Assembly: GCA_024636215.1 (NCBI GenBank)
Contig: JAGXHL010000084.1
Coordinates: 3,875-67,874 of the forward strand
Reading direction: 5' to 3'
Source of the DNA: Deltaproteobacteria bacterium
Lineage (GTDB): Bacteria; Desulfobacterota; Desulfuromonadia; Desulfuromonadales; BM103
Length of the DNA stretch: 64,000 nt
The notes beneath the pieces were generated by a model that was not told where the DNA came from, did not search any database, and worked only from the letters and a program-made list of their open reading frames with translations. Below, piece after piece: positions 52,064 through 62,876 of the stretch; the stretch's first letter is position 1; every line of letters begins with the position of its first letter. The translations under genes and the position numbers were made by a program.

Positions 52064-52810
52064 CTATACCTGCGTTAATATCTCAGGACCGTTATCAGTA
52101 ATGGCTACTGTATGTTCAAAATGGGCAGAGCGTTTACCGTCCTGCGTTACAGCTGTCCACCCGTCTTCCAGTATCTTCACACCCGAAGCACCGGCATTAA
52201 TCATCGGCTCTATTGCAAGTGTCATCCCCGGCTTTAGACGCGGGCCTTGTCCAGCCTGGCCATAGTTGGGAATCTGCGGAGCTTCATGCAGATTGCGTCC
52301 AATGCCGTGACCTACAAATTCACGGACGACAGAGAATCCTTTCGGCTCTACCCAGGACTGTACAGCATGCGATATATCGGACAGCCTGCCGTTCGGAACT
52401 GCTTTCTGAATGGCTTGTTCGAGTGATTCGCGCGTCACATTAAGCAAGCGCTCTGTAGCATCATCCAACTTGCCAACCGCAACAGTGATTGCCGAATCAC
52501 CGTAAAACCCTTTATAAAGGACACCGAAGTCTATGCTCAGGATGTCTCCTTCGAGCAGAGGATTGTCATCGGCAAAGCCATGTACAATCCGATCGTTCGG
52601 TGACGAGCATATGGCATAGGGAAAACCACCATATCCCTTAAATGCCGGCTTCGCACCATGTCGCTGACATTCTTTTTCTGCCAACCGGTTCAACTCATTG
52701 GTTGTCACACCCGGAGCGACCCGGTTCATGAGCAGAGCGAGTGTCTCTGCAACGATTCGCCCTGCGGCCCGCATCTTATCTAATTCTGCAGGACTTTTTA
52801 AAACAATCAC
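52064..52810 (-). CDS. map: Methionine aminopeptidase, type I
   Basis: The 248-residue metalloenzyme removes N-terminal Met from new proteins. It shows IVLKSPAELDKMRAAGRIVAE, ICSSPNDRIVHGFADDNPL (with the substrate His), SIDFGVLYKGFYGDSA, EFVGHGIGRNLHEAPQIPNYG and a C-terminal EHTVAITDNGPEIL with the metal-binding residues in place. I choose the GTG start at 52808–52810, directly overlapping the region after the adk stop, because it matches the family N-terminus; a longer frame to 52897 would overlap adk and add an odd Cys/Arg-rich leader. Confidence 0.93.
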   Translation of the reverse strand: MIVLKSPAELDKMRAAGRIVAETLALLMNRVAPGVTTNELNRLAEKECQRHGAKPAFKGYGGFPYAICSSPNDRIVHGFADDNPLLEGDILSIDFGVLYKGFYGDSAITVAVGKLDDATERLLNVTRESLEQAIQKAVPNGRLSDISHAVQSWVEPKGFSVVREFVGHGIGRNLHEAPQIPNYGQAGQGPRLKPGMTLAIEPMINAGASGVKILEDGWTAVTQDGKRSAHFEHTVAITDNGPEILTQV

Positions 52811-52811
52811 T

Positions 52812-53459
52812 TCAGCTCGCCTGTAACAGCGAAAGCATCTTTTCCTGAACTTGAGAAATTGGTTGCATTCCATCAAGTTCAAGGAGCACACCAGCATCCC
52901 GGTAATAGTTAATTAAAGGGGACGTCTGGTCTGCATAAACCTGCAATCGCTTGCGAATCGTTGCTTCCTGATCATCATCGCGCTGAAAAAGTGCGCCTCC
53001 ACAGGTATCACACTTGCCTTCTTCCCGCGAAGGGTCGAAAGTAATGTGATAACCACGCCCACACTCTTTACATGTACGCCGCCCGGTCAAGCGTTCTACC
53101 AGAGCTTCGGCATCCACGTCAAGAGAGATAACACGGTCCAGCTCTTTATGCATCTTCGACAAGCTGACCTGCAATGCATCCGCCTGAGGTACCGTGCGAG
53201 GGAATCCGTCCAATATAAAGCCATTGACGCAATCAGCCTGCTGCAGACGATCACGCACGATGCCAACAACAACTTGGTCAGGAACCAGACCGCCGGCATC
53301 CATATATTCTTTTGCTTTCAAGCCCATGGCCGTGCCGGCTTTAACCGCAGCACGCAGGATATCACCCGTTGAAATCTGCGGAATCGAGAAGTGCTCCGTC
53401 AACATTTTGGCCTGGGTGCCTTTGCCTGCTCCTGGAGGCCCGAGTAAAATGAGCTTCAT
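52812..53459 (-). CDS. adk: Adenylate kinase
   Basis: The 215-residue enzyme balances AMP, ADP and ATP. It has the P-loop LLGPPGAGKGTQAKML at the start, DGFPRTVPQADAL near 84, and a LID domain with four cysteines (CKEC and CDTC, about 130–153) that bind zinc, as in Gram-positive and other non-enteric forms. It lies 14 bases after secY, the usual spc-operon position. Confidence 0.97.
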   Translation of the reverse strand: MKLILLGPPGAGKGTQAKMLTEHFSIPQISTGDILRAAVKAGTAMGLKAKEYMDAGGLVPDQVVVGIVRDRLQQADCVNGFILDGFPRTVPQADALQVSLSKMHKELDRVISLDVDAEALVERLTGRRTCKECGRGYHITFDPSREEGKCDTCGGALFQRDDDQEATIRKRLQVYADQTSPLINYYRDAGVLLELDGMQPISQVQEKMLSLLQAS

Positions 53460-53473
53460 TCTAGCAACCTCGA

Positions 53474-54784
53474 TTAACCACGACGACCCTTGATGCTCAC
53501 ACCCTTCATAAAACCTTCGTAGGAGCGTGAAATCAAGTGAGCCTCAATCTGCGAAGCAGTATCCAGACCGACACCAACAACAATCAGGAGTGACGTGCCA
53601 CCGAAGAAAAAGGGTACGTTGAACTGACCAATCAATAATGTTGGCAGGACGCAAACCGCAGAGATATAGATAGCCCCTGCAAAAGTCAAACGGCCCAGAA
53701 CCGTATCAAGGTAATCTGAGGTGGCTTTACCCGGTCTGACCCCAGGCACGTAACCACCCTGACGCTTGATATTTTCCGCCACATCAACAGGGTTAAAGGT
53801 AACAGCCGTGTAGAAGTAACAGAAGAAGACAATAAAAGCGACATAAAAAACGTTATACAGCCAATGAGCCGGAGTCATCATGGAAGCAAAAGTCTGCACC
53901 CAGGGGACGTCCACGAAATTTGCCACCGTACTCGGGAACATAATGATCGAGCTGGCAAAGATTGGCGGGATAACACCACTCATATTAATCTTGAGAGGTA
54001 AATGGCTGGTTTGTCCACCGGCATTACGGGCCCCGACAACGCGTTTAGCGTAGTGAATTGGCACCCGGCGCTGGCCACGCTCCATGAAGACAATAGCCCA
54101 GATTACTGCAACCATCGCTATCAGGATAAACAATATAACAGTCAAACTCATGGCCCCAGTCTTCATCAAGCGAATGCTGTTGACCATGGCTGACGGAATC
54201 ATTGCCACAATACCTGCAAAAATGATCAAGGAGATGCCATTACCTATGCCACGTTCAGTAATCTGCTCACCGAGCCACATGATAAAAGCGGTACCAGCAG
54301 TCAGTGTAATAACAGTCAGCAGGATAAAACCGATCCCCTGCACGGCGACAACCGGCTCTCCTGCAGGACCACGCATGGTTTGCAGGCCGACGGCAATACC
54401 AGCGCCCTGAATGACAGACAACACAACCGTGCCGTAGCGTGTCCACTTGGTCATCGTCTTGCGACCTTGCTCACCTTCTTTAGCGAGGCGCTCAACAGGT
54501 TCAAAGACAACCGTCAACAGCTGCATGATAATAGAAGCACTGATGTAAGGCATGATACCCAGTGCAAAAACCGTCATACGCTCCAGTGCACCACCAGTGA
54601 AGGCACTGACCAGACCTAGCAGAGTTCCCTGAGTTCCCTCAAAGAATTGTGCAAGAACAGCACGATCAACACCTGGCAGCGGCACATGACAACCAACCCT
54701 GTAAACCGCAAGCATCCCTAAGGTAAACAGGATACGACGACGGAGTTCGGGAATACTGAAGATATTCTGAATGCTGGCTAACAA
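53474..54784 (-). CDS. secY: Protein translocase channel subunit SecY
   Basis: The 436-residue inner-membrane channel has ten hydrophobic segments and the motifs [14 protein letters not shown] (about 28), [27 protein letters not shown] (about 65), [26 protein letters not shown] (as [14 protein letters not shown], about 177), and [21 protein letters not shown] (about 262). It exports unfolded proteins with SecE, SecG and SecA. It lies 2 bases after rplO. Confidence 0.97.
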   Translation of the reverse strand: MLASIQNIFSIPELRRRILFTLGMLAVYRVGCHVPLPGVDRAVLAQFFEGTQGTLLGLVSAFTGGALERMTVFALGIMPYISASIIMQLLTVVFEPVERLAKEGEQGRKTMTKWTRYGTVVLSVIQGAGIAVGLQTMRGPAGEPVVAVQGIGFILLTVITLTAGTAFIMWLGEQITERGIGNGISLIIFAGIVAMIPSAMVNSIRLMKTGAMSLTVILFILIAMVAVIWAIVFMERGQRRVPIHYAKRVVGARNAGGQTSHLPLKINMSGVIPPIFASSIIMFPSTVANFVDVPWVQTFASMMTPAHWLYNVFYVAFIVFFCYFYTAVTFNPVDVAENIKRQGGYVPGVRPGKATSDYLDTVLGRLTFAGAIYISAVCVLPTLLIGQFNVPFFFGGTSLLIVVGVGLDTASQIEAHLISRSYEGFMKGVSIKGRRG

Positions 54785-54786
54785 CT

Positions 54787-55227
54787 TTATATAACCTCGA
54801 CAGAGCCGCCGGCAGCCTCGATCTTGGCCTGGGCAGACTTGCTGAACTTGTGACCTTTAACAGTCAGAGCTTTGGTGAGTTCACCATCACCCAGGATCTT
54901 GATACCGTCATTAAGCTGGCCAATCAGACCAGCTTTACCGAGAGCCTCAATATCAACGACACTCCCCGCATCAAACAACTCGAGGTCACGCAGGTTGACC
55001 AGAGTGTAGACAGTCCTGCTCAGAGGCGTAAAACCGCGCTTTGGCAAACGCCTCTGCAGTGGCATTTGACCACCTTCGAAGCCGGGTTTGACGCCGCCGC
55101 CAGAGCGGGCATTCTGGCCTTTGTGTCCTTTACCGGCTGTTTTACCGGTGCCGGAGCCATGGCCGCGTCCAATGCGTTTCTTGCTATGTGTCGAACCGTA
55201 AGACGGCTGCAGATTACTTAAATCCAT
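54787..55227 (-). CDS. rplO: Ribosomal protein L15
   Basis: The 146-residue protein has a basic glycine-rich N-terminus ([22 protein letters not shown]), and the L15 core with [18 protein letters not shown] (about 49–66). It assembles late in the 50S subunit. It lies next to rpmD and secY. Confidence 0.97.
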   Translation of the reverse strand: MDLSNLQPSYGSTHSKKRIGRGHGSGTGKTAGKGHKGQNARSGGGVKPGFEGGQMPLQRRLPKRGFTPLSRTVYTLVNLRDLELFDAGSVVDIEALGKAGLIGQLNDGIKILGDGELTKALTVKGHKFSKSAQAKIEAAGGSVEVI

Positions 55228-55244
55228 GGTGGTTATCCTTAGCG

Positions 55245-55421
55245 TTATTCCTCAACGGAGACCATGTGGCTGACCTTATTGATCATACCGCGAATTTCAG
55301 GTGTGTCCTTGAGCACGACCGTCTGCTGTAAACGACGCAGGCCAAGTCCGTTAAGCACCCTGGTGAAATATTTGTTGCGGCCAATACCGCTACGATTGAG
55401 AGTTACCTTGATTTCAGACAT
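55245..55421 (-). CDS. rpmD: Ribosomal protein L30
   Basis: The 58-residue protein reads [19 protein letters not shown], then [14 protein letters not shown], the L30 family core. The start ATG is at 55419–55421, 14 bases after rpsE, and the stop is 17 bases before rplO. It was found from the sequence in the gap between those genes. Confidence 0.95.
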   Translation of the reverse strand: MSEIKVTLNRSGIGRNKYFTRVLNGLGLRRLQQTVVLKDTPEIRGMINKVSHMVSVEE

Positions 55422-55435
55422 TATTCACTCCCGGC

Positions 55436-55942
55436 TCAGGCTTTTGCTTCTGAGGTGTTTTGCCCGAGGCCGCGTCTGGCGCGAATTTCTTCCGGGCTAC
55501 GCAGTTGTTGAAGCGCCTTGATCGTCGCCTTGACAACATTGTGCGGGTTATTGGAACCGAGGCACTTGGAGAGGATATCACTGATACCGGCAACTTCCAA
55601 AATCGCACGTGCCGCTCCACCAGCGATGACACCCGTACCCTCGGAAGCTGGACGAAGCATGACTTTGCCTGCCCCAAACTTGCCAATCACATCGTAAGGG
55701 ATGGTCGTCCCCTGGATAGGCACGGAGATCATATTCTTCTTGGCAGCTTCAACCCCCTTGCGAATTGCTTCGGGAACTTCTTTCGCCTTGCCAAGACCAT
55801 ATCCAACATTTCCACTGCCATCACCTACTACAACCAGGGCAGAGAAGCTGAACCGACGACCACCTTTAACAACCTTGGCCGTACGATTGATGTGGATAAC
55901 GCGATCGATTAAATTTGTTTCGTTGTTGTCAACGCGTTGCAA
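55436..55942 (-). CDS. rpsE: Ribosomal protein S5
   Basis: The 168-residue protein has the S5 N-domain (about 10–75; [35 protein letters not shown] split by fold) and C-domain (about 85–155; [16 protein letters not shown]). It contributes to decoding accuracy. It follows rplR by 19 bases. Confidence 0.97.
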   Translation of the reverse strand: MQRVDNNETNLIDRVIHINRTAKVVKGGRRFSFSALVVVGDGSGNVGYGLGKAKEVPEAIRKGVEAAKKNMISVPIQGTTIPYDVIGKFGAGKVMLRPASEGTGVIAGGAARAILEVAGISDILSKCLGSNNPHNVVKATIKALQQLRSPEEIRARRGLGQNTSEAKA

Positions 55943-55961
55943 CGCTCTTCTCCTTTGCAGC

Positions 55962-56339
55962 CTAGAAAGTCAGACCAGCTTCGCGAGCCGCATCGGCGAG
56001 AGCCTTGACACGGCCATGATACAAAAAGCCGTTGCGGTCGAAAACTACCTGTTTAATGTCTTTTGCCAAAGCTTGCTCGGCAATTTTCTTACCGACAACT
56101 TTGGCGGCTTCCACATTGCCGCTGTACTTGACGCTGTCACCGGTCGCCTTGGCTACGGTAGAAGCGGTAGCTAAAGTTTTCCCGGTTACGTCCTCAATGA
56201 TCTGGGCATAAATATGTTTGGTGCTACGGAAGACGCACAAACGCGGACGTTCTACACTTCCGGTTACTTTCTTGCGCACTCTGGCCTGACGCTTGTTGCG
56301 GGCTAGCCGCCGTTCTTTTGAGATTTTCACTGTTCTCAC
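55962..56339 (-). CDS. rplR: Ribosomal protein L18
   Basis: The 125-residue 5S rRNA-binding protein begins with a basic segment ([16 protein letters not shown]) and has [18 protein letters not shown] (about 34) and [26 protein letters not shown] at the end. It lies 15 bases after rplF and 19 before rpsE. Confidence 0.97.
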   Translation of the reverse strand: MRTVKISKERRLARNKRQARVRKKVTGSVERPRLCVFRSTKHIYAQIIEDVTGKTLATASTVAKATGDSVKYSGNVEAAKVVGKKIAEQALAKDIKQVVFDRNGFLYHGRVKALADAAREAGLTF

Positions 56340-56354
56340 CTCTTCTTAATCAGC

Positions 56355-56894
56355 TTACTTCGCTCCGGTCTTACCGGCTTTGCGCATAATCCGTTCATCA
56401 GAGTACTTGATACCTTTGCCCTTGTAAGGCTCGGGCTCCCTGAAAGATCGAATCTTGGCCGCTGTCGCACCCACCAACTCCTTGTCGATACCGGAGACAG
56501 TGACGGTGTTAGCCTTGGTATCAACTTCAGCCGTGATACCTGTTGGCAGCGGGTATTCAATGGGATGTGAGTATCCGAGAGAGAGGTTCAGATTGCTGCC
56601 CTTCAACTCTGCACGATAACCAACACCGTTAATCTCCAAAACCTTGGAGAATCCGTTGGTAACGCCATTGACCATATTCGCAACAAGGGAGCGAGAAAGG
56701 CCTTGCAAAGCAGCGCCAGGCTGCCCGACCCGGGAAGAAATCAACAACTGATCTGCTTCCATCTTGACCTCGATCTGCTCGTGGACAGTCCTTTCAAGGC
56801 GTCCCTTAGGACCTTCGACCTTAATATGCTGACCATCCAGGGTGACTTTAACACCCGAGGGGATACTTATGGGTTTCTTGCCGATGCGCGACAT
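56355..56894 (-). CDS. rplF: Ribosomal protein L6
   Basis: The 179-residue protein has two similar L6 domains (about 1–82 and 83–170) with MSRIGKKPISIPSGVKV at the start and the family signature PEPYKGKGIKYSDERI near 155. It binds the base of the L7/L12 stalk. Confidence 0.97.
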   Translation of the reverse strand: MSRIGKKPISIPSGVKVTLDGQHIKVEGPKGRLERTVHEQIEVKMEADQLLISSRVGQPGAALQGLSRSLVANMVNGVTNGFSKVLEINGVGYRAELKGSNLNLSLGYSHPIEYPLPTGITAEVDTKANTVTVSGIDKELVGATAAKIRSFREPEPYKGKGIKYSDERIMRKAGKTGAK

Positions 56895-56932
56895 CTTTAT
56901 CGACTCCTTAAAAATCTACAGTTTGTTTGAAA

Positions 56933-57331
56933 TTACCAGACGGTGCAGATGACTTCACCACCAATGGTGGCTTCGCGAGCGGCAACATCATCCATGACAC
57001 CCTGCGATGTCGACAGTATTGCAGCACCCAGACCGTTCTTGACACGAGGGATATCTGCATGGCGCACATAAACCCTGCGACCAGGTTTTGACACTCGTGT
57101 GATTTCATGGATTACAGCGTTATTCTGCTCGTCATATTTCAGGTAAATGCGCAGAATCCCTTGCAGGTCATCACTGATTACCTTGAAATTCTTGATATAA
57201 CCGAGATCTTTCAATACTTCGGCAATAGCAACCTTGACATTGGACGAGGGCATGTCCAGTTTGGCATGTTTTGCCATGCCTGCATTGCGGATGCGGGTCA
57301 AAAGGTCCGCGATCGGATCCGTCATAGCCAT
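56933..57331 (-). CDS. rpsH: Ribosomal protein S8
   Basis: The 132-residue 16S binding protein starts [21 protein letters not shown] and ends with the S8 signature [19 protein letters not shown] and GGEVICTVW. In E. coli S8 represses the spc operon; a similar feedback may hold here. Confidence 0.97.
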   Translation of the reverse strand: MAMTDPIADLLTRIRNAGMAKHAKLDMPSSNVKVAIAEVLKDLGYIKNFKVISDDLQGILRIYLKYDEQNNAVIHEITRVSKPGRRVYVRHADIPRVKNGLGAAILSTSQGVMDDVAAREATIGGEVICTVW

Positions 57332-57355
57332 GAATACTGCTCCTTAATTAACCAA

Positions 57356-57541
57356 TTACCAGCTGGACTTGATTACGCCTGGAAGCTTACCTTCAGACGC
57401 CAGCTTGCGCAGACAAATTCTGCACATATCAAATTTACGATAGTAAGCACGTGGTCGACCACAGATCGGACAACGGTTATACTGCCTTACGCCAAACTTT
57501 TGCGGCCGTGAAGCCTTTATGCGCATTGATTTCTTTGCCAC
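57356..57541 (-). CDS. rpsN: Ribosomal protein S14, zinc-type
   Basis: The 61-residue protein is the short zinc-binding form, with [20 protein letters not shown] holding the four Cys (about 24, 27, 40, 43). The long Zn-free form is about 100 residues. It lies between rplE and rpsH. Confidence 0.97.
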   Translation of the reverse strand: MAKKSMRIKASRPQKFGVRQYNRCPICGRPRAYYRKFDMCRICLRKLASEGKLPGVIKSSW

Positions 57542-57553
57542 GAGATTCCTCCG

Positions 57554-58108
57554 CTAAGCTGCTACATTCTGTTTCCGGAAAGGCATGCCCATTCCGGTAA
57601 GCAGTGCACGACCCTCTTCATCGGTACGCGCCGAGGTGACGATCGTCACGTTCATCCCCTTGATCTTATCGATCTGCTCAATATCAATTTCAGGGAAAAT
57701 TAACTGCTCTCGAATACCGAGAGTGTAATTACCACGGCCATCAAAAGCCTTGGCAGAAACACCCTTAAAGTCCCTTACGCGAGGCAGAGCAACATTGATC
57801 AGGCGATCAAGGAACTCGTAGGCACGATCACGACGAAGCGTGACCATGACACCGATAGGCATCTCTTCACGCAATTTGAACTGTGCGATAGATTTCTTGG
57901 CACGCGTGATAACAGCCTTCTGACCGGTAATACGGGACATCTCCTCAACAGCAGATTCAAGAATTTTGACATTCTGAATCGCCTCGCCAAGGCCCATATT
58001 GACAACGACCTTCTCAACACGCGGGATTTCCATCACGTTCTTAAGCTGAAGTTCCTCTTTTAACTTGGGAACCAGCTCATTCTGATATATTTCCTTGAGC
58101 CTTGACAT
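57554..58108 (-). CDS. rplE: Ribosomal protein L5
   Basis: The 184-residue 5S rRNA-binding protein shows [18 protein letters not shown] (about 26) and [21 protein letters not shown] (about 125). It is part of the central protuberance and contacts tRNA. It follows rplX by 11 bases. Confidence 0.97.
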   Translation of the reverse strand: MSRLKEIYQNELVPKLKEELQLKNVMEIPRVEKVVVNMGLGEAIQNVKILESAVEEMSRITGQKAVITRAKKSIAQFKLREEMPIGVMVTLRRDRAYEFLDRLINVALPRVRDFKGVSAKAFDGRGNYTLGIREQLIFPEIDIEQIDKIKGMNVTIVTSARTDEEGRALLTGMGMPFRKQNVAA

Positions 58109-58119
58109 GAAAAACTCCG

Positions 58120-58449
58120 TTAATTATTCGTAATCTCGTTACACTTCTTGCAGAAGCGAACCTTGTTACCATTCTCGAGAACTTTAATGCCCGTGCGAGC
58201 CGGCTTGTTACAGCCCTGGCAAAGCAGTTGGACATTGGAGATCGCAATGGGCGCCTCTTTCTCGATGATTCCACCCTCACTGTTAGTCTGAGACGGACGA
58301 GTATGTCGCTTGATCAGATTAAGGTTTTCAACCAGAACCCGCTCTTTCTCAGGAAGCACGCGCAGAACCTTGCCGCTCTTGCCTTTATCTTTCCCGGCAA
58401 CGACCATTACCAGGTCATCTTTTTTCACATGGAGTTTTGTGACTGCCAT
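58120..58449 (-). CDS. rplX: Ribosomal protein L24, zinc-type
   Basis: The 109-residue protein has the KOW motif ([21 protein letters not shown], about 11–31) and two CxxC pairs (CQGC and CKKC, about 75 and 102) that suggest zinc binding, a pattern found in several non-enteric L24 proteins. It is an assembly initiator of the 50S subunit. Confidence 0.96.
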   Translation of the reverse strand: MAVTKLHVKKDDLVMVVAGKDKGKSGKVLRVLPEKERVLVENLNLIKRHTRPSQTNSEGGIIEKEAPIAISNVQLLCQGCNKPARTGIKVLENGNKVRFCKKCNEITNN

Positions 58450-58467
58450 GACTAATTTACTCCCAGC

Positions 58468-58836
58468 TTAAAGGACCTCAGGGGCCAGTGAAACGATTTT
58501 CATAAACCGCTTGGCACGAAGCTCGCGGGCAACAGGCCCGAAAATACGTGTACCAACCGGCTCTCCGCCAGCATTGACAACCACTGCAGAGTTGACATCG
58601 AAACGAATATAAGAACCGTCTGGACGGTTCACCTCTTTTGCGGTACGCACAATTACAGCACGGACAACATCGCCCTTTTTGACCTTCGAATTGGGCATCG
58701 CCTCCTTAACAGAGCAGACGATAATGTCACCGATCCCTGCATATTTACGCTTGGACCCGCCAAGAACCTTAATGCAGCAGAGCTTCCGGGCACCGGAGTT
58801 GTCTGCAACAGAAAGTGTTGATTGCATCTGAATCAT
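58468..58836 (-). CDS. rplN: Ribosomal protein L14
   Basis: The 122-residue protein has [19 protein letters not shown] and the signature [33 protein letters not shown] (about 36–68, here in two parts). It forms an inter-subunit bridge. It lies 12 bases after rpsQ. Confidence 0.97.
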   Translation of the reverse strand: MIQMQSTLSVADNSGARKLCCIKVLGGSKRKYAGIGDIIVCSVKEAMPNSKVKKGDVVRAVIVRTAKEVNRPDGSYIRFDVNSAVVVNAGGEPVGTRIFGPVARELRAKRFMKIVSLAPEVL

Positions 58837-58848
58837 GGCCAGTATCTC

Positions 58849-59115
58849 CTAAACGCTGACGTGCTTTTCTAGAATTTCGCGAACCCGCCACCGCTTGTCT
58901 TTCGACATAGGTCGTGATTCTACGATCATGACCTTGTCTCCAGTCGCACACGCATTGCTCTCGTCATGTGCCTTAAAGGTGACGTTGCGTTTGATGTATT
59001 TCTTATAGACAGGGTGCTTGACAATGTCGTCGACCTTCACCACTACGGTCTTGTCCATTTTGTCACTAATGACAACCCCAACCAATAACTTCTTATTTCC
59101 GCGTTCTTTCGTCAT
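58849..59115 (-). CDS. rpsQ: Ribosomal protein S17
   Basis: The 88-residue primary 16S binder shows [21 protein letters not shown] (about 10–30 in fragments) and [20 protein letters not shown] (about 59–78). Size and order after rpmC match the standard S10 operon. Confidence 0.97.
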   Translation of the reverse strand: MTKERGNKKLLVGVVISDKMDKTVVVKVDDIVKHPVYKKYIKRNVTFKAHDESNACATGDKVMIVESRPMSKDKRWRVREILEKHVSV

Positions 59116-59136
59116 TGCCGTCCTCTTCCGATCGGA

Positions 59137-59325
59137 TTAGCTGTTCTTCTGCTGAAGGACAGTTTTGATCCTGGCAATTTCCTTACGCACCTGAGGGATG
59201 CGAGAGGTGTTTTCCAGATGTCCGGTGTGCAGTTGAAACTTCAAGTTGAACAATTCCTGGCTCAAATCTGCAACCGCTGCATTAAGTTCTTCGGCAGATT
59301 TACTGCGCAGTTCCTCAGGCTTCAT
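59137..59325 (-). CDS. rpmC: Ribosomal protein L29
   Basis: The 62-residue protein [20 protein letters not shown]... has the L29 helical hairpin. The start ATG 59325 is preceded by GAGGAGG within the end of rplP, overlapping it by 11 bases; a five-residue longer frame (to 59340) lacks this spacing. L29 lies at the peptide exit. Confidence 0.95.
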   Translation of the reverse strand: MKPEELRSKSAEELNAAVADLSQELFNLKFQLHTGHLENTSRIPQVRKEIARIKTVLQQKNS

Positions 59326-59740
59326 GACTGGCCTCCTCACGAACCACGATCTTGGTTTTCATTGGCAGTTTGTGTGCTGCAAGGCGGAATGCTTCTCGCG
59401 CTGTTTGCTCATCGACACCCTGCATTTCGTAAAGAATCATTCCCGGACGCACCACACAGACCCAGCTGTCTGGAGACCCCTTACCTTTACCCATACGGGT
59501 TTCAGCAGGCTTACGGGTGAGTGATTTATCCGGAAAGGCACGGATCCAGATCTGCCCACCACGTTTGATGTAGCGTGTCATGGCACGTCGCGCAGCTTCA
59601 ATCTGCCGGGCGGACAACCAACCACAATCCACTGCCTGCAAACCGTAATCCCCGAAATTCAGGTCAGTGCCGCCACGGGCAGCACCCTTCATACGGCCTT
59701 TAAATGTTTTTCTATGCTTAACCTTTTTCGGCATTAACAT
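59315..59740 (-). CDS. rplP: Ribosomal protein L16
   Basis: The 141-residue protein (139 if the second ATG at 59734 is used) has [22 protein letters not shown] and [27 protein letters not shown] (about 77–103 in parts), ending near the peptidyl-transferase and A-site region. The AGGAG site is 10 bases before the first ATG, which slightly favours it. It follows rpsC by 25 bases. Confidence 0.96.
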   Translation of the reverse strand: MLMPKKVKHRKTFKGRMKGAARGGTDLNFGDYGLQAVDCGWLSARQIEAARRAMTRYIKRGGQIWIRAFPDKSLTRKPAETRMGKGKGSPDSWVCVVRPGMILYEMQGVDEQTAREAFRLAAHKLPMKTKIVVREEASHEA

Positions 59741-59765
59741 GACGAATAAACTCCTGACCTGTTAC

Positions 59766-60410
59766 TTATTTCTGCTGATCCTTGGAACCCAGAATCTCGC
59801 CCTTGAAAATAAGGACCTTAACGCCGATGATGCCATATGTTGTTTTGGCTTCGGCGAACCCGTAATCGATATCAGCACGCAGGGTGTGCAGAGGCACGCG
59901 GCCTTCACGATACCATTCGCGACGACTCATCTCGGCACCGCCAAGGCGCCCGGAACATTCGATCTTGATGCCTTGCGCACCAAACTTGAGAGACTGGGTA
60001 ACAGCCTTCTTCATGGCACGGCGGAAGGCAACTCGACGAACAAGCTGAAGAGCGACGTTCTCGGCAACCAGCTGGGCATCTATCTCAGGCTTGCGAACTT
60101 CCTGAATGTTGATAAACACCTCTTTGTCAGTCAGCTTGGCCAGTTCCTTTTTGAGGGCTTCAACTTCGGAACCTTTTTTACCGATGATGATACCGGGACG
60201 TGCAGCAAAGATATTAATCTTGGCTTTGCCAGCGGCACGCTCGATTTCAACCTTGGAAATGCCAGCGTGATGCAGGCGCTCTTTCAAGTAGTTACGCAAC
60301 TTGAGATCCTCGTGCAGCAGCTGAGAGTAATTCTTCTCTGCGTACCAGTTGGATTCCCAGGTACGAATAACGCCTAGGCGAAACCCTATTGGATGAACTT
60401 TCTGACCCAA
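59766..60410 (-). CDS. rpsC: Ribosomal protein S3
   Basis: The 214-residue head protein starts [18 protein letters not shown] and has the KH domain with [16 protein letters not shown] (about 72–87) and the C-terminal S3 domain ([31 protein letters not shown]). It forms the mRNA entry channel. Confidence 0.98.
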   Translation of the reverse strand: MGQKVHPIGFRLGVIRTWESNWYAEKNYSQLLHEDLKLRNYLKERLHHAGISKVEIERAAGKAKINIFAARPGIIIGKKGSEVEALKKELAKLTDKEVFINIQEVRKPEIDAQLVAENVALQLVRRVAFRRAMKKAVTQSLKFGAQGIKIECSGRLGGAEMSRREWYREGRVPLHTLRADIDYGFAEAKTTYGIIGVKVLIFKGEILGSKDQQK

Positions 60411-60430
60411 AACTAGACCTCCTCAGGTGG

Positions 60431-60763
60431 TTACTTCTCGTCCAGGACCACCGTAATGTGGCTGGTCGGCTTACGAATCTTCGTCGCACGGCCTTGAGCG
60501 CGGGGCATAAAGCGCTTCAGGACGGGACCCTGGTCTACAAACACAGCCTTAACAAACAGCCGGTCAACATCCTCGATACCCTTTTGCTCTGCGTTGGCTA
60601 CCGCCGAACGCACAAGCTTGGCAACGATATCCGCCGGGCGCTGAGGCGAAAACTTCAGAATATTAAGGGCTTCCTGTACAGCCTTGCCGCGGACCATGTC
60701 CACGACCAGACGTGTCTTCTGCGGTGACAGGCGAACAGATTTCAACTTCGCACTTGCTTCCAT
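60431..60763 (-). CDS. rplV: Ribosomal protein L22
   Basis: The 110-residue protein has SPQKTRLVVDMVRGKAVQEALN and the tip loop PRAQGRATKIRKPTSHITVVL (about 85–105), which lines the exit tunnel and is the site of macrolide resistance changes in other bacteria. Confidence 0.97.
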   Translation of the reverse strand: MEASAKLKSVRLSPQKTRLVVDMVRGKAVQEALNILKFSPQRPADIVAKLVRSAVANAEQKGIEDVDRLFVKAVFVDQGPVLKRFMPRAQGRATKIRKPTSHITVVLDEK

Positions 60764-60788
60764 GCGCTGGTACTCCCTCAGCTAATGA

Positions 60789-61064
60789 TTACTTCTTCTT
60801 TTTCCGATCCGAACCGTGACCATAGTAAGTCCTGGTTGGGGAAAATTCACCTAGCTTGTGACCGACCATATTCTCGGACACGAAGACCGGAATGAACTTT
60901 TTACCGTTATGTACAGCAAACGTCATACCGACGAAATCAGGGTGGATAGTGGAACGGCGCGACCAGGTTTTAATCACCTTGTGAGCACTTCCATCACTGA
61001 TACTTTCGACTTTACGCATCAGGCTCGCTTCAATATAAGGGCCTTTTTTAATCGATCTTGCCAC
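60789..61064 (-). CDS. rpsS: Ribosomal protein S19
   Basis: The 91-residue head protein shows [19 protein letters not shown], and [27 protein letters not shown] (about 51–77 in parts) and ends in a basic tail. It lies 18 bases after rplB. Confidence 0.97.
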   Translation of the reverse strand: MARSIKKGPYIEASLMRKVESISDGSAHKVIKTWSRRSTIHPDFVGMTFAVHNGKKFIPVFVSENMVGHKLGEFSPTRTYYGHGSDRKKKK

Positions 61065-61082
61065 GGTCGTCTCCTATTTCTC

Positions 61083-61907
61083 TTACTTGGTCCGACGGCG
61101 GACTATGAAGCGATCCGTCCGCTTGTTAGAGCGCGTCTTGTAACCCTTGGTTGGAATACCCCAGGGGGTTACAGGATGACGGCCACCCGAGCTTTTACCT
61201 TCGCCACCACCATGAGGGTGGTCCACAGGGTTCATTGCAACACCACGGGATTGCGGGCGCTTGCCCAACCAGCGATTACGGCCCGCCTTACCAATCTTGA
61301 CGTTCTCATGGTCGGTATTACCAACCTGGCCAATCGTTGCACAGCACTCCTGCAGAACCAGACGAACCTCACCGGAAGGAAGCCGCAACTGAGCGTACTT
61401 TCCATCCTTGGCAGCCAGCATAGCGTAAGTTCCTGCGCTGCGGGCCAACTGACCACCCTTGCCGATTTTAAGTTCCACATTGTGGATCCAGGTACCGAGA
61501 GGGATCGCGCGGATCGGCAAGGCGTTTCCAGGCACGATGTCAGCTGTCTCGCTGGCGATGATGACATCACCGACATTGATACCGACAGGGGCCAGGATAT
61601 AACGCTTTTCACCGTCAAGGTAATGCAGCAGAGCAATCCGTGCGGAACGGTTCGGGTCATACTCAATCGAAGCGACCTTGGCAGGAATCTCACGCTTATC
61701 GCGTTTGAAATCAATGATCCGGTACTTGCGTTTATGACCACCACCAGTGTGCCGCTTGGTGATTCGACCTGTGTTATTACGACCGCCGGATTTACTGAGC
61801 GGCGCCAACAGTGACTTTTCCGGGGTTGACGTCGTAACTTCCTCGAATGTCGAGGCTGTCATATGACGACGACCTGCAGATGTCGGTTTAAACTTTTTGA
61901 TCCCCAT
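61083..61907 (-). CDS. rplB: Ribosomal protein L2
   Basis: The 274-residue protein is essential for subunit joining and peptidyl transfer. It has [21 protein letters not shown] (about 44), [13 protein letters not shown] (about 82) and the conserved His loop [21 protein letters not shown] (about 224–244). Confidence 0.98.
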   Translation of the reverse strand: MGIKKFKPTSAGRRHMTASTFEEVTTSTPEKSLLAPLSKSGGRNNTGRITKRHTGGGHKRKYRIIDFKRDKREIPAKVASIEYDPNRSARIALLHYLDGEKRYILAPVGINVGDVIIASETADIVPGNALPIRAIPLGTWIHNVELKIGKGGQLARSAGTYAMLAAKDGKYAQLRLPSGEVRLVLQECCATIGQVGNTDHENVKIGKAGRNRWLGKRPQSRGVAMNPVDHPHGGGEGKSSGGRHPVTPWGIPTKGYKTRSNKRTDRFIVRRRTK

Positions 61908-61940
61908 TATTACTACTCCGTCAGATGGATATCAATCTTA

Positions 61941-62225
61941 CTAAACACCGAAAAAATCGATGGTGCCTTCAGCCAAGGTCACATATGCTTTTTTGACATT
62001 TGAACGCTTGCCAAAGCTGCGACCGACGCGCTTGGTTTTACCGGCAACAATCATGGTGCGCACATCCTGCACCTTGACGTCAAAAGCACGTTCAATAGCC
62101 TGCCTGATTTCAACCTTGTTGGTGCTCATTGCAACTTCAAAAGCAACAACATTTTCGGCTTCCTTCATCAGGTTGGATTTTTCCGTAACCAGGGGCTTCC
62201 TGATAATCTGATGTAAAGGTCTCAT
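61941..62225 (-). CDS. rplW: Ribosomal protein L23
   Basis: The 94-residue protein at the exit tunnel docks trigger factor and SRP. It has [21 protein letters not shown] and the [19 protein letters not shown] loop (about 67–85). It overlaps rplD by 4 bases. Confidence 0.97.
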   Translation of the reverse strand: MRPLHQIIRKPLVTEKSNLMKEAENVVAFEVAMSTNKVEIRQAIERAFDVKVQDVRTMIVAGKTKRVGRSFGKRSNVKKAYVTLAEGTIDFFGV

Positions 62226-62845
62226 TTTGCCAGCGCTCCTTCAATCTGGTCGACAGCAGCTTCGGTCAGAACCAGGTTGGGATACTTCAGGACGTCGTAA
62301 ACGTTGACACCTTCAGCACGCAATACTTTAACAAACGGAAGATTCCGCGCGGAAAGCTCCAGATTCGCATTTTCACCATCGATGACGATCAGAGCTTTCT
62401 TCAACTCAAAGCGATCGAGGACTTCTGCGAAGCTCCTGGTGCTGATCTTCTCAAGATCCAGAGCATTCACAACCGTCATGCACTCCGCCTTGAAACGGGC
62501 AGAAAGCGCACTGCGCAATGCAGACTGCTTGACCTTGCGATTCAGCTTAAACTTGTAATCACGCGGCGAGGGGCCGAAAACAACACCACCACCAACGTGG
62601 TTAGGTGCGGTCGGCGTACCCTGACGGGCATTGCCGGTACCCTTCTGGCGATAAGGCTTCTTACCACCACCACGAACTTCACCGCGGCCTTTAACCTTGG
62701 CGGTTCCCTGACGTCGTGCTGCCAGTTGGTAGCGAACCATATCGTGCAGGAGGTATTCCTTGACATCCGTGTTAAACACATTGTCAACGAGATCCCGCTC
62801 AGAGACCTGCTTGCGGTCAATATCAAATACAGCAATCTTTGCCAT
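62222..62845 (-). CDS. rplD: Ribosomal protein L4
   Basis: The 207-residue protein has the extended tunnel loop [31 protein letters not shown] (about 47–77 in parts) and [21 protein letters not shown]. In E. coli it represses the S10 operon and helps form the exit tunnel. Confidence 0.97.
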   Translation of the reverse strand: MAKIAVFDIDRKQVSERDLVDNVFNTDVKEYLLHDMVRYQLAARRQGTAKVKGRGEVRGGGKKPYRQKGTGNARQGTPTAPNHVGGGVVFGPSPRDYKFKLNRKVKQSALRSALSARFKAECMTVVNALDLEKISTRSFAEVLDRFELKKALIVIDGENANLELSARNLPFVKVLRAEGVNVYDVLKYPNLVLTEAAVDQIEGALAK

Positions 62846-62876
62846 AACTAAACTCCGGAACTCAAACTTGTATAAA